From: Brugia malayi
Taxonomy: Eukaryota > Nematoda > Chromadorea > Rhabditida > Onchocercidae
Reading direction: 5' to 3'
Assembly: GCF_000002995.4 (NCBI RefSeq)
Contig: NW_025062475.1
Coordinates: 5,708,187-5,772,186 of the forward strand
DNA length: 64,000 nt
Shown: piece by piece, positions 37,910 to 50,983 of the stretch
Numbering within the stretch: position 1 is the first letter of the stretch
Layout of the letters: every line of letters begins with the position of its first letter
The notes under the pieces: model-generated
Seen by the model: the letters and a program-made list of their open reading frames with translations, nothing else
The model's database searches: none
Told to the model about the DNA's origin: nothing
Translations under genes and position numbers: made by a program

Positions 37910-40712
37910 ATGCCATCACAAATGTCAGCACAAAAAACTAAAACTTATCACCCAGCTGGTGTACTGTACGGCAAATGTGATAATCAACCAGTTACTGTTG
38001 AAGCTGTGCAGTTTCACGGAGTTAAAATTACTAAAAGTGATGCACTGTTAAAAGAAATTGGATATCTTTACACAGTTTCATCACTTCCGGAATTGATACG
38101 ATGTTGCGACTTAGCTGCCAAACATCTTCGAGTAGGCTTTTGAAAATTCTATGAACTATACTGATTACTATTTGATGTAAACTGACTGATATTATACTTT
38201 TGCATTGCAGGAAGTTGGCCTTGCGGATAATGTCACTCCACTTATTGATTCAGTGGCTGGAAAGCGGGGCAAATACATAGTTGATTTTATTATAAAGGAG
38301 CCGAAATCATTCACTTTAGGCGTTAAGGTTAGTTTAGTTTGTATGAGCTTGTCTTGCATTGCATTCTCATTATAGTGCAGATGGATATAATAAGCAATTT
38401 CATAGATTAACATTCTAGGCTGGCATGACTAGTCGAGGTGAAACTGATTACTCATTGAATGCTGGCAAGGAAAATTTTGGGGGACGTGGTGAATCGGTGA
38501 ATGCATGTTATTCCTGTACTTTTGAAGTAATGGTTTGGTTTTGCCTTTTATGAAGAAATTAGGTGTTCAAGGTTTTTTTTCAGTTAGATAATATTACTGG
38601 TCAAAATTTGTAGATTCTCAGATGAACTCAACACTCTATTTTTATCAATGATTGTTGATTAGCCATTGTTGTCTGTATTAGTTTGATAGATTTAAATGGT
38701 TTAACGTAAGTGCAGTTGCAGGGTAATAGAACTTTCAATGTTTCAATGACAAAACCTTTTTTGGGCTGGCAAAAGTATGCTAACGTAGGATTCTCTTTGT
38801 ATCAAAGTTTTGGAAATTTACCGTGGAATCTCAGTAATATGAAAGAAATTGGACTGGTACTGCAGTATAATGGTCAGTTATGGAACAGAAGACTTCACCA
38901 TAATATGAAATTGAATACGGTGTGTTATGTATAATTACTTTGTTTTTTACTGAACATCTGTAACTATGGAAGTTCACGCTTACATTTTTACATGAAGTAT
39001 TTAGTGTTAATGTCTCTAACCACGATATATGTTTTTACTTTCTAAAGGGTATGACAGTTCTTAGCGTTGTAGTTTTCACGAAGAATTATAAATGTGAGTA
39101 ACAGTGGCAAAAAGATAAAGCAAATTATTTGTTTTTATTCAAGTCATACTTAAGATCTGGCGAAAATTTTGTCCAACAGAAAAGACAGCGTTTGCGGTTC
39201 GAGAGTATGCAGGCCACACAATGAAGTGTTCAGTGCAGAATTCATTGGCATACGATACACGAGATCGACCAATTCTTGCTACAAAAGGTGTTTTACTAAA
39301 AATTGCTCAGGAATACGCAGGTCTTCTTGGTGATGCAGCATTTGTCAAGCATCAAATTGATATTCAAGTCAGTTTCACTCATCTTTTTGTCACTATTTTT
39401 CACATGACTTGCCCTTAAAACCAATTTATATAAATCATTTTATTTCAGTTTATCTATAAATTTCAATCCGTTCATATTGTTGGCTTTAACTATTTGTCTA
39501 TTAACCATATAACTGCATTTAATGACGTTGATCCTAACTATAATCTCCCAAATGTTTGTTGCGTTGTGCGGTGTAAATCTGAAGTACGCTGATTTCCCTA
39601 ATTTTGTTAACTCCATTTTTGCAATACTTAATGCGAATAGTTGTGCAATTTTTGATCTATTTTGGTCACAAAGATAATTTTAAGGCATCTACCCCATTAC
39701 TTATGGATATGTTCTTGAGCGCTTCATATCAGTTTGCGATTATCAATACATTAGCCGTTCATCGTTCATTACATTTACTGGATCGTTTGTATATCGGTGG
39801 ACCTCATGATGTTCGTGGATTTAGCTGGAATACGATAGGGGGTCGAGCGGATTGTTCATCTTGTGTTGGAGGAGCTACTTCTGCCCTTGGGGTTTTGCAT
39901 ATCTACAGGTATAAGATCATTGTCTGCTGTTTTGAATACTGCAATAATGAAAAAACGTTTTTTAAACACGTAAGTTACCAAAAAGTGACTGTATCTGCTT
40001 AATGAATATATGTGGAGACGTGACATAGATCTGTATCGATTTTTTTATAGCTCGAGCATTTCTTTTACATGTTAGGCACTGTCCATGACATTTAAAAATT
40101 CTATTCTAGTTAAAATTATTGTAATTTCTTTTTTTGAAATTAAAAAATCAAAAATTAAAGTTTTTATTTACAATGTAACAACATTTCAATTATTTGATGA
40201 GCTCGAGAAGAATCAAAACTAGATAAGTGTAACGTATTAGAAAATCAATTACCTATTACCCCCACGAGATACTTATCGTCTGGAAAAGTGTACCGAAAAA
40301 TGAAAATCAAAAAGAAAAAAGAGGAAGGAAAGTGACTGGGAAAAATGCTATCACTATTTGATATAGTGTAAGTGTGGCTTGCATAATATTAAGGCTTTTC
40401 ACTTTTCGGCTTTTGAAGTAGAATGCAGGAACAGTGTTTTTCAACATTCTATATTATTTCAGGCCTCTTTTTCCACCAGAAATGTTGTTTGCGCACGCAT
40501 TTGTTTCCGGCGGAACTGTAGCATCTGTTGATTCTCAGCATCGACTGCGTGACATGTCAAATGCTTTACGTGTTACTGCTGGATTGGGGCTAACATTTTT
40601 AATCAAAAACTTTGTTCGCATTGAGTTGAATTATGTTATTCCGTTGAGGTATATGTCAGGTGATCAGTGTGCGCCATCTTTCCAGATGGGTGCTGGTCTT
40701 AATTTCTTGTAG
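37910..40712 (+). CDS. SAM50/Tob55 outer-membrane beta-barrel assembly protein
   Basis: Seven exons join in phase: 37910-38131, 38211-38327, 38419-38496, 38722-38919, 39155-39367, 39685-39908 and 40463-40712. They give 433 residues against about 470 in human SAMM50. Residues 25-110 form the single POTRA domain (VTVEAVQFHGVKITKSDALL). The Omp85 barrel follows with typical blocks: GRGESVN, FLGWQKYANVGFSLYQS, IWRKF..TAFAVREYAGHT, RDRPILATKGVLLKI, DRLYIGGPHDVRGFSWNTIG, RPLFPPEMLFAHAF, and the C-terminal strand QMGAGLNFL. DVRGF is the conserved (V/I)RGF loop 6 motif of the Omp85 family. The protein inserts beta-barrel proteins such as VDAC and TOM40 into the mitochondrial outer membrane. The C. 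elegans counterpart is gop-3. An upstream non-coding exon is possible. Confidence 0.95.
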
Positions 40713-41367
40713 TTAGCATCCTTGATGATCATTTTGAACTGTCATATTCATATAACTTTTCTGACCATGGTAGGAAATATTATGACATGGCATTGCAAGT
40801 AATATTGAACTGGCTCCTAGGGTAAGACAGTCTCCGATCATTGATTATAATTGTTTAATCTGTTTTGTAAAGTCTTGAACTAAAAAAAAAAATTTTTTTT
40901 TGGATGTGAAGCTTCCACTATTCACTTCAGGTTAACATTACGTTTAACATTTCACGTTAGAATGTTTTCCAGTAGAGTATTATGTTTGTTAGTGATTTTA
41001 TTGCTGCGACGGTAACTATTTTGTCAGTTTTATCATTTAATTGTTATTAACTCATTATAAAATTCAAGTAATAAAACTGCCTATACCAGTGCTGGGAAAT
41101 ATTGTTTTATACAATATTTGATCCTTGGTTTTTTTTTTTTTTTTTTTTTTTTTGATTTCCATCTATCAAGTAGTTTGGTAATGCTATTTTTACTACTTTT
41201 ACGTCGTTTATGGAATTTTTCTTATGCGGGCTGATTTTTCGATTGTAATTTTGCCTTATATTACAAACGTTTGCAAGAACTTCGTCATCTGAGTTTGACA
41301 TTGACGTAATCAGATTACGTTCGTGAGAAAATTTGTTTGCATTGTACATTTTAGTAGTAATATTTGA
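40713..41367. other. Intergenic DNA, SAM50 3' region
   Basis: This is 655 bp with an AATAAA signal near 41071 and a T run at about 41130-41152. An 80-codon minus-strand ORF here is low-complexity and unsupported. Confidence 0.5.
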
Positions 41368-43734
41368 ATGTTTAAGCTTATGCGAACGTTGGTATTCGTT
41401 ACTGGGAACGTGAATAAAGTGAGAGAAGTGCGCGCTATCCTTGGAGATCGGTTCACGGTAATGATTATAGTTTCACTATATGTATATGACTGTTTGTAAA
41501 AGTACTAGTTTGTAGGGAAGTGCTACAAATAGGTTTCAGGGGAAGTGAACGAAGTCATGTCGGAGTGGGATTCCAGTGTGATGGACAGTTCATCGTTTGA
41601 AAATCCCGGAAAGATATTTGAAAGGCCTGGCTGTTTGAGTGAAGCATCAAGGAATTCTGGTCTATTGGTTACAGTCCCTGAATTAATTCGTAATATAGCA
41701 CCAATGCGTTATGGTTTACTTACTGAAGAATTTTACAAAAGTTCCAGTTCAGAAACTATGCAGAGTGCAGGAAATGAACGGACTGTTCCCTCTTCGTCAT
41801 TATCAAAACTATTCTTTGATGATGACGAAGTACAATATATGGGATGCCAAAGTGAATCATTTCATGTGAGGAGCAAATTCTTTCTGTCTCTAAATTCTGC
41901 AAAATCTAATGGGAATAAAAGCTCATGTACTTCGCTTTCGAATTTACTGGATAAGGATGAAGGTATGTCTCAGTGCCACTCGAAGATGGCAAAAATTGGA
42001 GAAGTTCCAGTTTGGGAGCCGACTTTGAGCTTATTTCGTGATACGGAAAGAGATTGTACAATGATTTCTGGAAGGAAAGTTCATCGAGTTATTTTTTCTC
42101 CCGCTCAGGAAGGAGCTCTCCTCTTCAGTCGCAACAATCGCATCTCAACAGCTTCGTTGGCTTCTTATAGAGGACATCTACGCACCTCGAGGACATCCAC
42201 ATTTTTCGATCGTTTTCGCCATCGTCGAATTCCACGTGCGACTGCGCGTAAATTTCTTATAAATAGAGATCCAAAATATAAGGCAAAATATGGTTGAAAT
42301 TAAATTAACCATATTTTGGTTGAAATTAAAATTTTACCAGATTGCTGAGCCATATTACCTTTTTTTCTTTTGTGATTCTCTTTGCGGACGACTTTTGTAG
42401 ATATTCATCAGAAGTCCTATAAATGCCGAGTTTATTGTGAACAAAGTCGAAATGTTTGTGAATATTTTTCTTGGTTTTATTGGGAATATATGAACTTGAT
42501 ATACTGCATGAAGTTAGTGATGTTTAACAAAAGTGCTTTAAGATGATCAAATACCTGGTGTTTTTAATCGTGGATTTATTTTTTCTGTTTCATCTTAGGC
42601 ATTAACATCACTGCTGGATAATGTAAAATGTGTTTGCTTTTATCTGGAAAAGTGTCTTATTTTTTCTTTCCATTTTTAGCTTTGTTAAGTGTGAATTTGA
42701 CACTGTTTTCAAATAAATTATTTTCCTTTATGGAAAACATGTTCGCATATCTAATTTATTGGAGTCTCAAATTCGTCGGAAATGTAATCCACTTTTTTCC
42801 AAGATTATCGTATGCTGCAAAGTTGAAAAAAGCTTAGACGCTATTTTAATAAGATATTTCAGATTGAGAATGAAGACATCGATTTGCCGGAATATCAAGG
42901 AGAACCGTCTGAAATAGCTAGGCTTAAATGTTTAACAGCCTCACAACAGCTACAGCGAGCTGTTGTAGTTGAAGATACTTGTCTGTGTTTTAATGCTCTT
43001 GGAGGCTTACCCGGGCCATACATCAAGTGGTACTTTTTTTGACTTTTCAATAAAATTACCCGTTGAAATGTGATGAATTTTCTTTTTCATTTGTAATTTC
43101 TCTTTAGAAGGAAGGTTAAGTATAATGCATTGTTATAGGTTTCTCAAGAACTTAAAACCCGATGGTCTGTACAAATTGTTGGCTGGTTTTGAAGATAAAA
43201 CCGCATATGCGCAATGTATATTTGCATATTGCGAAAATTCATCTCAACCTGTTCTCCTCTTCGAAGGTAAATTTTCATTAATCGATATTTGTTCAAACTT
43301 GAGTTTCTACTCGGTTTTATTTTGGTTCGATTTTCTTAATTTTTCCACGTGCACTGATGTGAGCATTAACAGTACTAGTTAGCAGAAAGTGTTGTAGTTC
43401 ACGTTGTTGTTACCCTTAATTTTACATCTCAGTTCTCTTTAGTATAAGGCGTACTTCGTTCTGTTGAAGCCACCTAATGTAAATTTAGGCAACCTTAGAG
43501 AATTGATCATATTTTGTCATATTATTAAAGTTTCTTTTTTTTATAGGAAGAACGAACGGAAGAGTAGTTAAACCGAGGGGAGAGACGAATTTCGGTTGGG
43601 ATTCGTGTTTTGAGCCAGAAGGTTTCTCGCAAACATACGCAGAAATGGGTTCTGCAATAAAAAATACAATCAGTCATAGAAGTAAGGCTCTGGCAGAACT
43701 GAAAAATTATTTTGAGAATAAATTTCAACAATAA
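41368..43734 (+). CDS. Inosine triphosphate pyrophosphatase (ITPase, HAM1 family)
   Basis: Four exons, 41368-41457, 42863-43029, 43139-43266 and 43547-43734, join in phase to give 190 residues, close to the 194 of human ITPA. Recognised blocks are [20 protein letters not shown] (substrate loop), [39 protein letters not shown] (the metal and nucleotide site, including Glu-Asp-Thr), [37 protein letters not shown] and [10 protein letters not shown]. The enzyme hydrolyses ITP, dITP and XTP to monophosphates in the cytosol and so keeps deaminated purines out of nucleic acids. A second in-frame ATG lies at 41380. The 1405-bp first intron contains a complete unrelated ORF on the same strand (41557-42297). 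An AATAAA overlaps the stop codon. Confidence 0.94.
41557..42297 (+). CDS. Unrecognised protein gene nested in ITPase intron 1
   Basis: An uninterrupted ORF of 246 codons runs from ATG 41557 to TGA 42295-42297, entirely inside the first ITPase intron and on the same strand. It is by far the longest ORF in the window. A 3' splice site (GGTTTCAG) ends at 41541, 15 bp before the ATG, as expected for a trans-spliced leader. The product is serine-rich with no signal peptide or membrane span. The N-terminal half is mildly acidic ([23 protein letters not shown]). The C-terminal 60 residues are basic ([20 protein letters not shown]). I do not recognise a family. Lack of stops over 740 bp in DNA this AT-rich argues that it is translated. 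It could instead be a long alternative exon, but the reading frame from ITPase exon 1 would hit TGA at once (GGG AAG TGA). Confidence 0.75.
   Translation: MSEWDSSVMDSSSFENPGKIFERPGCLSEASRNSGLLVTVPELIRNIAPMRYGLLTEEFYKSSSSETMQSAGNERTVPSSSLSKLFFDDDEVQYMGCQSESFHVRSKFFLSLNSAKSNGNKSSCTSLSNLLDKDEGMSQCHSKMAKIGEVPVWEPTLSLFRDTERDCTMISGRKVHRVIFSPAQEGALLFSRNNRISTASLASYRGHLRTSRTSTFFDRFRHRRIPRATARKFLINRDPKYKAKYG
42285..42317 (+). terminator. Hairpin across the stop codon of the nested gene
   Basis: AAAATATGGTT (42285-42295) and AACCATATTTT (42307-42317) form a perfect 11-bp stem with an 11-base loop. The TGA stop straddles the top of the left arm. Its effect on 3'-end formation or readthrough is unknown, and calling it a terminator is a placeholder. 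Confidence 0.3.
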
Positions 43735-45039
43735 AAACTTTTTTTATTTGCATTCCTACACTTTTCAAAAAAGGAAACATCAGGAAGAGCGATTGAGGAA
43801 TTTTTGTGGTATGCTAAACTCGTTGGCAGTATGCTACGCTAACGCGATAGTGTGAATTCTTTAAAATTGACGTGGGTTTTTATTATCAGTGCAGCATATC
43901 TTTTATTAATGACGTATGCGATTCGAGAGCAGTGTGCAGAATTCATCATGACCTTAACTTCCGTTTTCATTATAGCAAAACATAATTAGTGGAAATAATT
44001 CCTATATGAACTTTTCACAGTACTGCGTCACTGTACAATTTCTTTAATCTCATCGACCACGCTATTGAGCATTCTTTGATGAGAATGGAAAAAAATTATA
44101 ACTGTAAGTGACTTTTCGTTCATTAATTAAAGATTTGGACTATACCGCTTGAAAGCACGCTTTCGTGTGTTAACTAAATATTTTCCGCTAAGCAGTAAAT
44201 ATCACTTTGTGTTAAGTAGTGAATATCACATATAAAATCTCATATATATGAATGATAGGCAAAATTTCGTCATCATATATAGCTTCAACTGACAAGTCGG
44301 TCTCAGGAAGCAAAACCTAATTTTTCTTGAAGTCTTTAATGCATTTCGACGTGTGAACTATCTTGAAACAGTTTAAAGGATTGTGATATTTCATATGATA
44401 CAGTCATTAAAAGATATTTTTCAATCATTTAATTGATTATTAAAAATTCCTTAACAACCCCAAACTACTTGAGAACCACTTCTGACTATCCAGGAATTCA
44501 ATTCTCAAAATTGACTGGAATACCTTGAAGGGGGCCTTATCACTAGGTAGCATTCAGGACTGGATGATATTTTTCACAATGACCTCATGGTTCGTCTCTC
44601 GTTGAAGCATAAATAAATGATCACTTCCACTGTTTCGTTATTATTTGTGCTTAACAGTTTGTATAGTCTTTTGAAGTAGACAGGAAGATAAGTGTCGTGG
44701 TATTTATTTTACAATCTTGAACAATGTGCTGTCTCATTTCAATTATTTAAATTGTCACGGAAAAAAAGAATGGAAAATGAGAAGTTTTAGTGGATAAGGA
44801 TATAAATGTTCCGTTTTGGACCAAATAAACTCATTAAATGTAAATCGAAATTGAAATAATTTTAATACTATTTGATTTGATCAGCTTTCAACTAAATTAA
44901 ACCATTAATTTATTTATCATGAAATTTTGATGTGGTAGGAGATTAAGGCGCCATTACATTTGTCTTCTCAATCAACCCTTTATTCTTTTATATTGATGAT
45001 AGTTTTTGTTTTACTGTTGAAGCTCATGTCCAATACGCT
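43735..45039. other. Intergenic DNA between ITPase and OS-9
   Basis: No gene is recognised. The region is AT-rich, without notable repeats. The OS-9 promoter or trans-splice acceptor should lie in its last few hundred bases but no single motif stands out. Confidence 0.5.
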
Positions 45040-48000
45040 ATGTGGTGCGACAAAATGACACAACTTTCTCGATCCATGTTCATGTTTATCACATGTTGTT
45101 ATGCGATATATAATGCAAATGAATTGCAAAACGTCGCATATGATCTCGAAATTGCTGAAATACCTTTTGGACTCGAAAATTTGGAATTGGATGGTGGAAC
45201 ACTGATGGAAAAGATGCCGAAAAATACATTGCTGGTATTTAGATGATATTTTTTAGCAGAAAGAAAGTTTAAGGATCACAGTTAGACCACTCAGTGTGCA
45301 AGTCCGTAAATCTTATACATAGATTTAAAGTATATGTATATAATGTATCACAGTTTATTGAGATATGAAAAAGGAACATCGATTAAGATTAGTCTTTGTC
45401 AGATAGACTTCAATTTTATCTAATTTTAGTTGTAACTCTTTGTAAAAATATATCAGAGATGTTGCAGCGACATTCATTCACTTGTAGGGAATATTTAATG
45501 TTGACGAAGCGAGCTCAGCGGTTGTTGCTAGTGAATTTGGACAAAAGTTCATATGTTCATTGCCAAAAATTCCATCAACAAAAACGAGTAATAGATCTAA
45601 ATCAAATTTAACCATGAATCTGATTTCTGATGTCATAGCAGCAAGCTTCTATGTGCAAAACTGTATCCGGAAAGTAAGGAATTTTGAGAAGACTTGATAA
45701 GAAGTAAAGAGAAACTAGAATTTATGTAAGACTTTTGTTGAACACCATAATAATTAGTCGTTACTGCTCCTTACAACTATATATGGTCATGCGTGAGTCC
45801 TTTAAAAAAGGTGGTTTCAGTTTTCTAACTGTCCTTTTTAATTTCACCTATATCTAGGGCCTTTTATGTTATATGAATTATGTTTATATTCCTTTGCTGT
45901 CCAATCTTCGATCTCTGGAGAAATGGTGTAAATACGAGTGCAGTTACTATCTACCGCTTCATGATATTTATTACCTTGAATTCATTTATTTAGTTCGAGT
46001 TGTTATACGTTCTATAAAGTAAGAATGTATCCATTTATAGAATACAGGATGGTGGACATATGAACTTTGCTATAACGAATATGTGCAACAGTTTCGTCTT
46101 GAAGGTGAGAATTGAAGTGAAGAACTTCCTCTTCATTTTCTTTACTCCTCGAAATATTTAAATTTCTAATGCTACTCGTATTTTTTAGGTTCAAAAATTG
46201 TTGGAAAGACTATTTCTTTAGGACATTATAAAAATAACTCGAACATAAATTTATCAAAACATGAAAGTGAAAAGCTACCGTATTTTGAACAAATTTATGA
46301 TGATGGAACAGTTTGCGATGTGACAGAAAAGTCGAGGCTTACACGTGTATGGGTACGCAGCTTCCAATATTTTCTCGTAGTTTCAGTGAAGCTTATATTG
46401 AGGCTAAGCCTTATGTTTGAGAATTTGTTTTTTTGTTCCTTTGTCTTTAGCCCTTATGAATAAAACACTCAGTAAAGCATTTATTACGATGACGAATCAT
46501 GTAAACAGAAATCAAGTAATTAATTTTTATCATTTTCTATACATTTTTCCGGAAGACGAATATTTAAGTCTTTTTAGAATGAAATTTTGAAGCAGAAATT
46601 TCACTGTTCTGTTTCAGTACATGTGTGATGAGGCGTTATCAACAAGCGAAGCATACATTGCTGATGTCGATGAGCCATCTTCATGTGAGTATATTATAAG
46701 AGTGAAAACAGGATCACTTTGTAAGTTGGATCTCTTTCTAAGTCAGAGTAAACCGCGTGATCCTTTATCTATCATATGTCGTCCTCTATTGGAGCAGAAA
46801 GCTGTCGAACAATACTTGGAAAAAGTAACTAAGGAAAAGCGACAAAAAGTTTGTTTCTGAAGTTTGTTACTTATTTTTCGTTATATATAATACCCTAACG
46901 GATAACTGATTGAAACATTACTTATTGCTCATACAAGCGTACTAGGCATAAAGTACGAAGTAGAACACAAAAGCTCCGCCCGTTCTGAGACTTAGGTTAT
47001 AATTAACATAGGTTATGGATTATAACACCTTAAGTTTTGTATTTATTACTGAGATTGTACTATTATCTTTGAGTCAGACTAAATATAAATGCTTCAATAT
47101 CAAAATCTTACGTATAAGTATACTCTTCATTCTTCTAATTTCTTTGCTTTCGTGTTTTTTGTAGTTATGCTTTTCCTTAAGTTAGTTTCCTTAACACGCA
47201 TATGTTTAACACAGAGGTACTTTTGGATCAGAAATTTTTTCGTTATATTTGCAGTACAACTAGTGCAAAGGATTATTGTATCATGAAAAAATTGGGAACT
47301 GTGGTCATTTTAAGAGAGATTATACATTTTGTAATTTTCTTAATCCTTCAAAGTAATCTGGAAGGTGAATTTCATAGAAGTCCAGATGCAACAATACTTT
47401 TATTTTCGATCCAAAAACTTTACGAACTTTTAATTATAACGAACTTTGTACAGTGATATATTTAACATAAGCTAGTTGAAATTAATTTAACGAATATTCT
47501 ATCAATGATTTTATTATGAATATTGAGCAGTAATTACTACTATTATATGAACTTTAATATTATAAAGGAGAATATTTCAAATTGATTTAAGCTTTTGTTC
47601 CTACTATTATGTGAACTTTAATGTCATATTGATTTAAGCTTTTGTTATCATTGCAAGTAGCAACACTCTCATATGTTTTCATGGTGTTGTCTTCATCGTT
47701 CTTCATCTCCTTTTTTGTCATTATACCTCTGCTTTGGAAATTATGGGTTTCTGGAACTTCACTTAATGCTTCTTCGTCAGAATCGTAGTTGAGGATATGG
47801 AGCTTTTTGTTAGCGTATTACTGTAATATTTGTAGGAAGAAGCTAAGAAGGAATCGGGACTTCTCATAGCACGTGCAGATAGCATTCAACGACAGCGATA
47901 TGCTAGGAAACGTTTGACAAAAAGAACACCGAAGAGTATAAGAGAAATGGAAGAGACTGAGAAAGAGCTCAAAATGCTGTATGAAGATATAATGAGGTCA

Positions 48001-50983
48001 ATCACGAAGCTGAATGTTGATCGTAAGATATATTTTTAATTGGTCATATGATAAGCTAGAACATTCAACTTTATTTGTCTATAAAATACTTTTAACATAT
48101 CGAACAATATGCTTCTAATGCCTATTCTTTCTTTTCTTTCAGTCACAAAAGTAAAAGCAGACCTACATTTCATATACGACGACTTGCATGAAATGGAAAG
48201 TGAGTTCCTTAAAATTCCTATTCAAAGGACATATTTAATCACTAGAGTAATCAAAATAATTTATCAGATTGTACTGCAAATCTTTGCTACAAATTATTAA
48301 GAAATTTCAGCACGTTACATTACCGAAGCGGACGAGGATCGTGGAAATATATATTGGTACTTCAAAGATCCGTATTGGGATCGTAAATTTTTTCCCGTTA
48401 CTTTTGCATACTCACGTGGCAGAAATAACTACTATCTGATTGTGTGTTTATGTTATGTTTTATGTTGCATATATTAGTCAGTTCATTAGACAGAGGATGA
48501 GGTTTTTTAATATTTCAATCCAACTTTGTTGCTGGTCGTATTTTACATAATAAAACAGGATTAGCAGTGAATATCACTTGAAATGAAAGTTATTATTATT
48601 ATTAACAGATGTAAAGCGATTAAGCAAGAGTAATTTATTGTTTAACAATGATAGATTAGAGTGCACTGTCTTGATTTTCAGATGTCATCATTCCTGAAAA
48701 AAATAGATGAAGAATATGACGAGGAGAAGATGTCATACTCAAAATTTTTGAGCGATATCGATGAAAAATTGGTAACAGAAGCATATTTGAGTGTAATGAT
48801 CGGTTCGTTAAGAAAGGCTTTTCATGAAGGTATTTTCCCGGACATTGTAAATGATGTGGATGATGTAGAAAATCCATTTCTGGCAGCAATATGGAGTAAC
48901 GCTGAGAAGCAGCTTGAAATATTGCAGCTGTTTGAATACAAAGTTTTGAAATTGCTAAGTCGAGGAGTAGAATTTACGGCGGAAGATTTAATGTCGCATG
49001 TTGCTCGACAACTTCTTTCTGTTCGCGCGCTGGTTTGTTTTTAACTTTCAAAAAATAGTCTATTCCATGTTTTATTTTGCTTTAATATTTTTTCTATATT
49101 ACTGACTTCCACTTTTGTATTATGGAATGAATAAAGCACTTTTCAGTTACTAAGTGACAGAAGTGATTATAATTTTGACAGAAAACTCAATTATATTGTG
49201 GTCGAAAAAATGTTTCTGAAATTTATGGTATTCTTTTTTTCTTGATTAGAATGCGAGAACAGTGCTGCAAGTAATTCCTGATAGCTTATACTCATTAATT
49301 GTTATGGCAGCAGTTTGGAATCCATTCAGTTTTGGTGGCATCCTGAAGAATGTAGTGAACAAATCTTATTTTACTATATTGAACATCAGTTTGTAGATTT
49401 CATTTGTTGCTAACAGTTCCAGGATTGGATTGCTTTCAAAATTACTGCTAACTTTTCTCGGTTGTTTGAAGTTCTGAATTATGGGGTTGTAGAAATATCT
49501 TTTTTGTTTTCTATTTCCTTATAAATTAAATCTTTTTAGCAAAGCTACAATCGTGCAGTATTGCGTTATGACAAAAAATCGTGGGGTAATTTTATGAAAC
49601 ACACTTCAGTCGAAACGTTTAGAATGTTTGAAAATCCAAATATGTTTCTCGCCCGAATTGAAGGTAAAAACCTACCTACCTTCAACCTACCTACCATCCA
49701 ATAATTTCATTGTCTATTATGTCTTGTATGTTATTACTTTAACCCTTTAAGCATGGCTTTAGACATTGTAAGAATGAATCTATTCTTACAGTGAATTGTA
49801 TTATAAATAGTTTTAGATTAAACGAAGCAGGTTTGCTGGTTTATCATTATAGTTAACTTGCATTATTTTGATCTAATTTTGTTTAGATTTGAGTCCCAAA
49901 AATGCTCATCTTTTCTACACGGATAATACTGCAGTTAAAGGTTGGGGAACAACTGAAGGTCAGTTTATTCATTCAGTATAAGGGTTTATGTAATTTGTTA
50001 GTATATGATTTGAATTATACTGTCGAATTTTTTGTCAGGAAGTCAGGAAAACATATTAATACTTTGTGTAACTAGCAAATGGTCTGTTTCCGTAAATTTT
50101 ATACTTCAGAGGCGAGTATTGATAATAGAAAAGGAATCCAGAATGTCATGAGTAAGGAAGAAAAAGCTTCGCAATTAAGAATGCTTGAAAGAGCTAGAAG
50201 AAAAAACTTGAGGAAGAAGGTTGAGGTGAGTGGTTTGCGTTCATTCAACGCTTTTGTATTTGAAAACATTCTTTTTTTAGTGTTTAAGATAATTAAACTT
50301 TTCCCCTAAGATTTAGTGGTCTTCAGCAATTTAAGATAAGGAGGAAGTTTGGTTTCAAGTAGCTGTTTTTTATAGCTTTATTTGCGATCAAAGAAAACAG
50401 CAAAAAAAAGTGAATCAGATGGAACATTATTTCACGATGGTTTTGATGACTTGCGAAAACAGCTCTTTGTTTTCAAAAGTACACTAGAAGAGAAAATCCG
50501 TGAAACAGGTTTAATCCAAGGTTTGTGACTGTTTGGTTAAAGAATAAAAGTTTCGGACCCTTATATATAGTAGGGCTGTTTGGGTGTTCGCTTGTATTTG
50601 GAATGACCCTCTTTTGGTCATTTCACAGCTAATGGAATCTTCAATGCAGAGCTTACTGTAACAATAAAAAGTTCTAAACTCTCCAAAATCATTAAGTTTC
50701 AGGGGCGGAAGTCAAAGTGCAGCTGGTTTCTCCTGTAGGTAATGTTATCAGCAGTACGGGCGTCGGAGGATTAGATGGTGAGCGTGTAAATGCCGTGCTA
50801 AAGGCATTTTTCCTTGAACAGGACAGTGTTAGTGATGAGGAGAATCGATATGATCGACTGGCACGGGGTTATACTTATGGTGCCGGTGAAGAGGAGGGAG
50901 AGAAAGTGAGAAAAAACGGTGATGATGATGATGATGATTTAAAATCAAGCATTTTGCCTATTTTAAAACGGATCTTGCCTTAG
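45040..50983 (+). CDS. OS-9-like ER lectin of ER-associated degradation
   Basis: Exons assigned by phase: 45040-45234, 45459-45587, 46041-46104, 46189-46352, 46618-46848, 47836-48022, 48143-48199, 48311-48396, 48682-49032, 49250-49351, 49423-49485, 49540-49663, 49887-49958, 50110-50225, 50376-50520 and 50703-50983, about 788 residues in all. A signal peptide is read best from the ATG at 45055 (MTQLSRSMFMFITCCYAIYN). The MRH domain spans exons 2-5: GWWTYELCYNEYVQQF with the double Trp, GTVCDVTEKSRLTRV, YMCDEA and VDEPSSCEYIIRVKTGSLC. These match the mannose-binding Trp-Trp, Gln, Arg, Glu and Tyr set. A long charged, partly coiled region follows. The C-terminal GAEVKVQLVSP..LKAFF resembles the end of human OS-9. 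The protein hands misfolded glycoproteins to the HRD1 ubiquitin ligase in the ER lumen. The start of exon 2 and the end of the exon at 48396 are the weakest calls. Confidence 0.85.
47537..47648. repeat. Imperfect tandem duplication in an OS-9 intron
   Basis: CTACTATTATRTGAACTTTAAT followed by TTGATTTAAGCTTTTGTT occurs twice in succession. The second unit is about 17 bp shorter. It lies inside the intron 46849-47835 and has no evident role. Confidence 0.7.

Noticed and set aside
39020..39095. Extra SAM50 exon after AAAG near 39048 (GMTVLSVVVFTKNYK)
   Set aside because: It is in phase, but SAM50 proteins have no residues between the NMKLNT-like strand and the IWR block. Joining 38919 directly to 39155 fits the family alignment.
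42628..42837. 69-codon ORF in ITPase intron 1 as a second nested gene
   Set aside because: It is Phe/Leu-rich, with no splice or leader signal and no domain. It is compatible with chance in AT-rich intron sequence.
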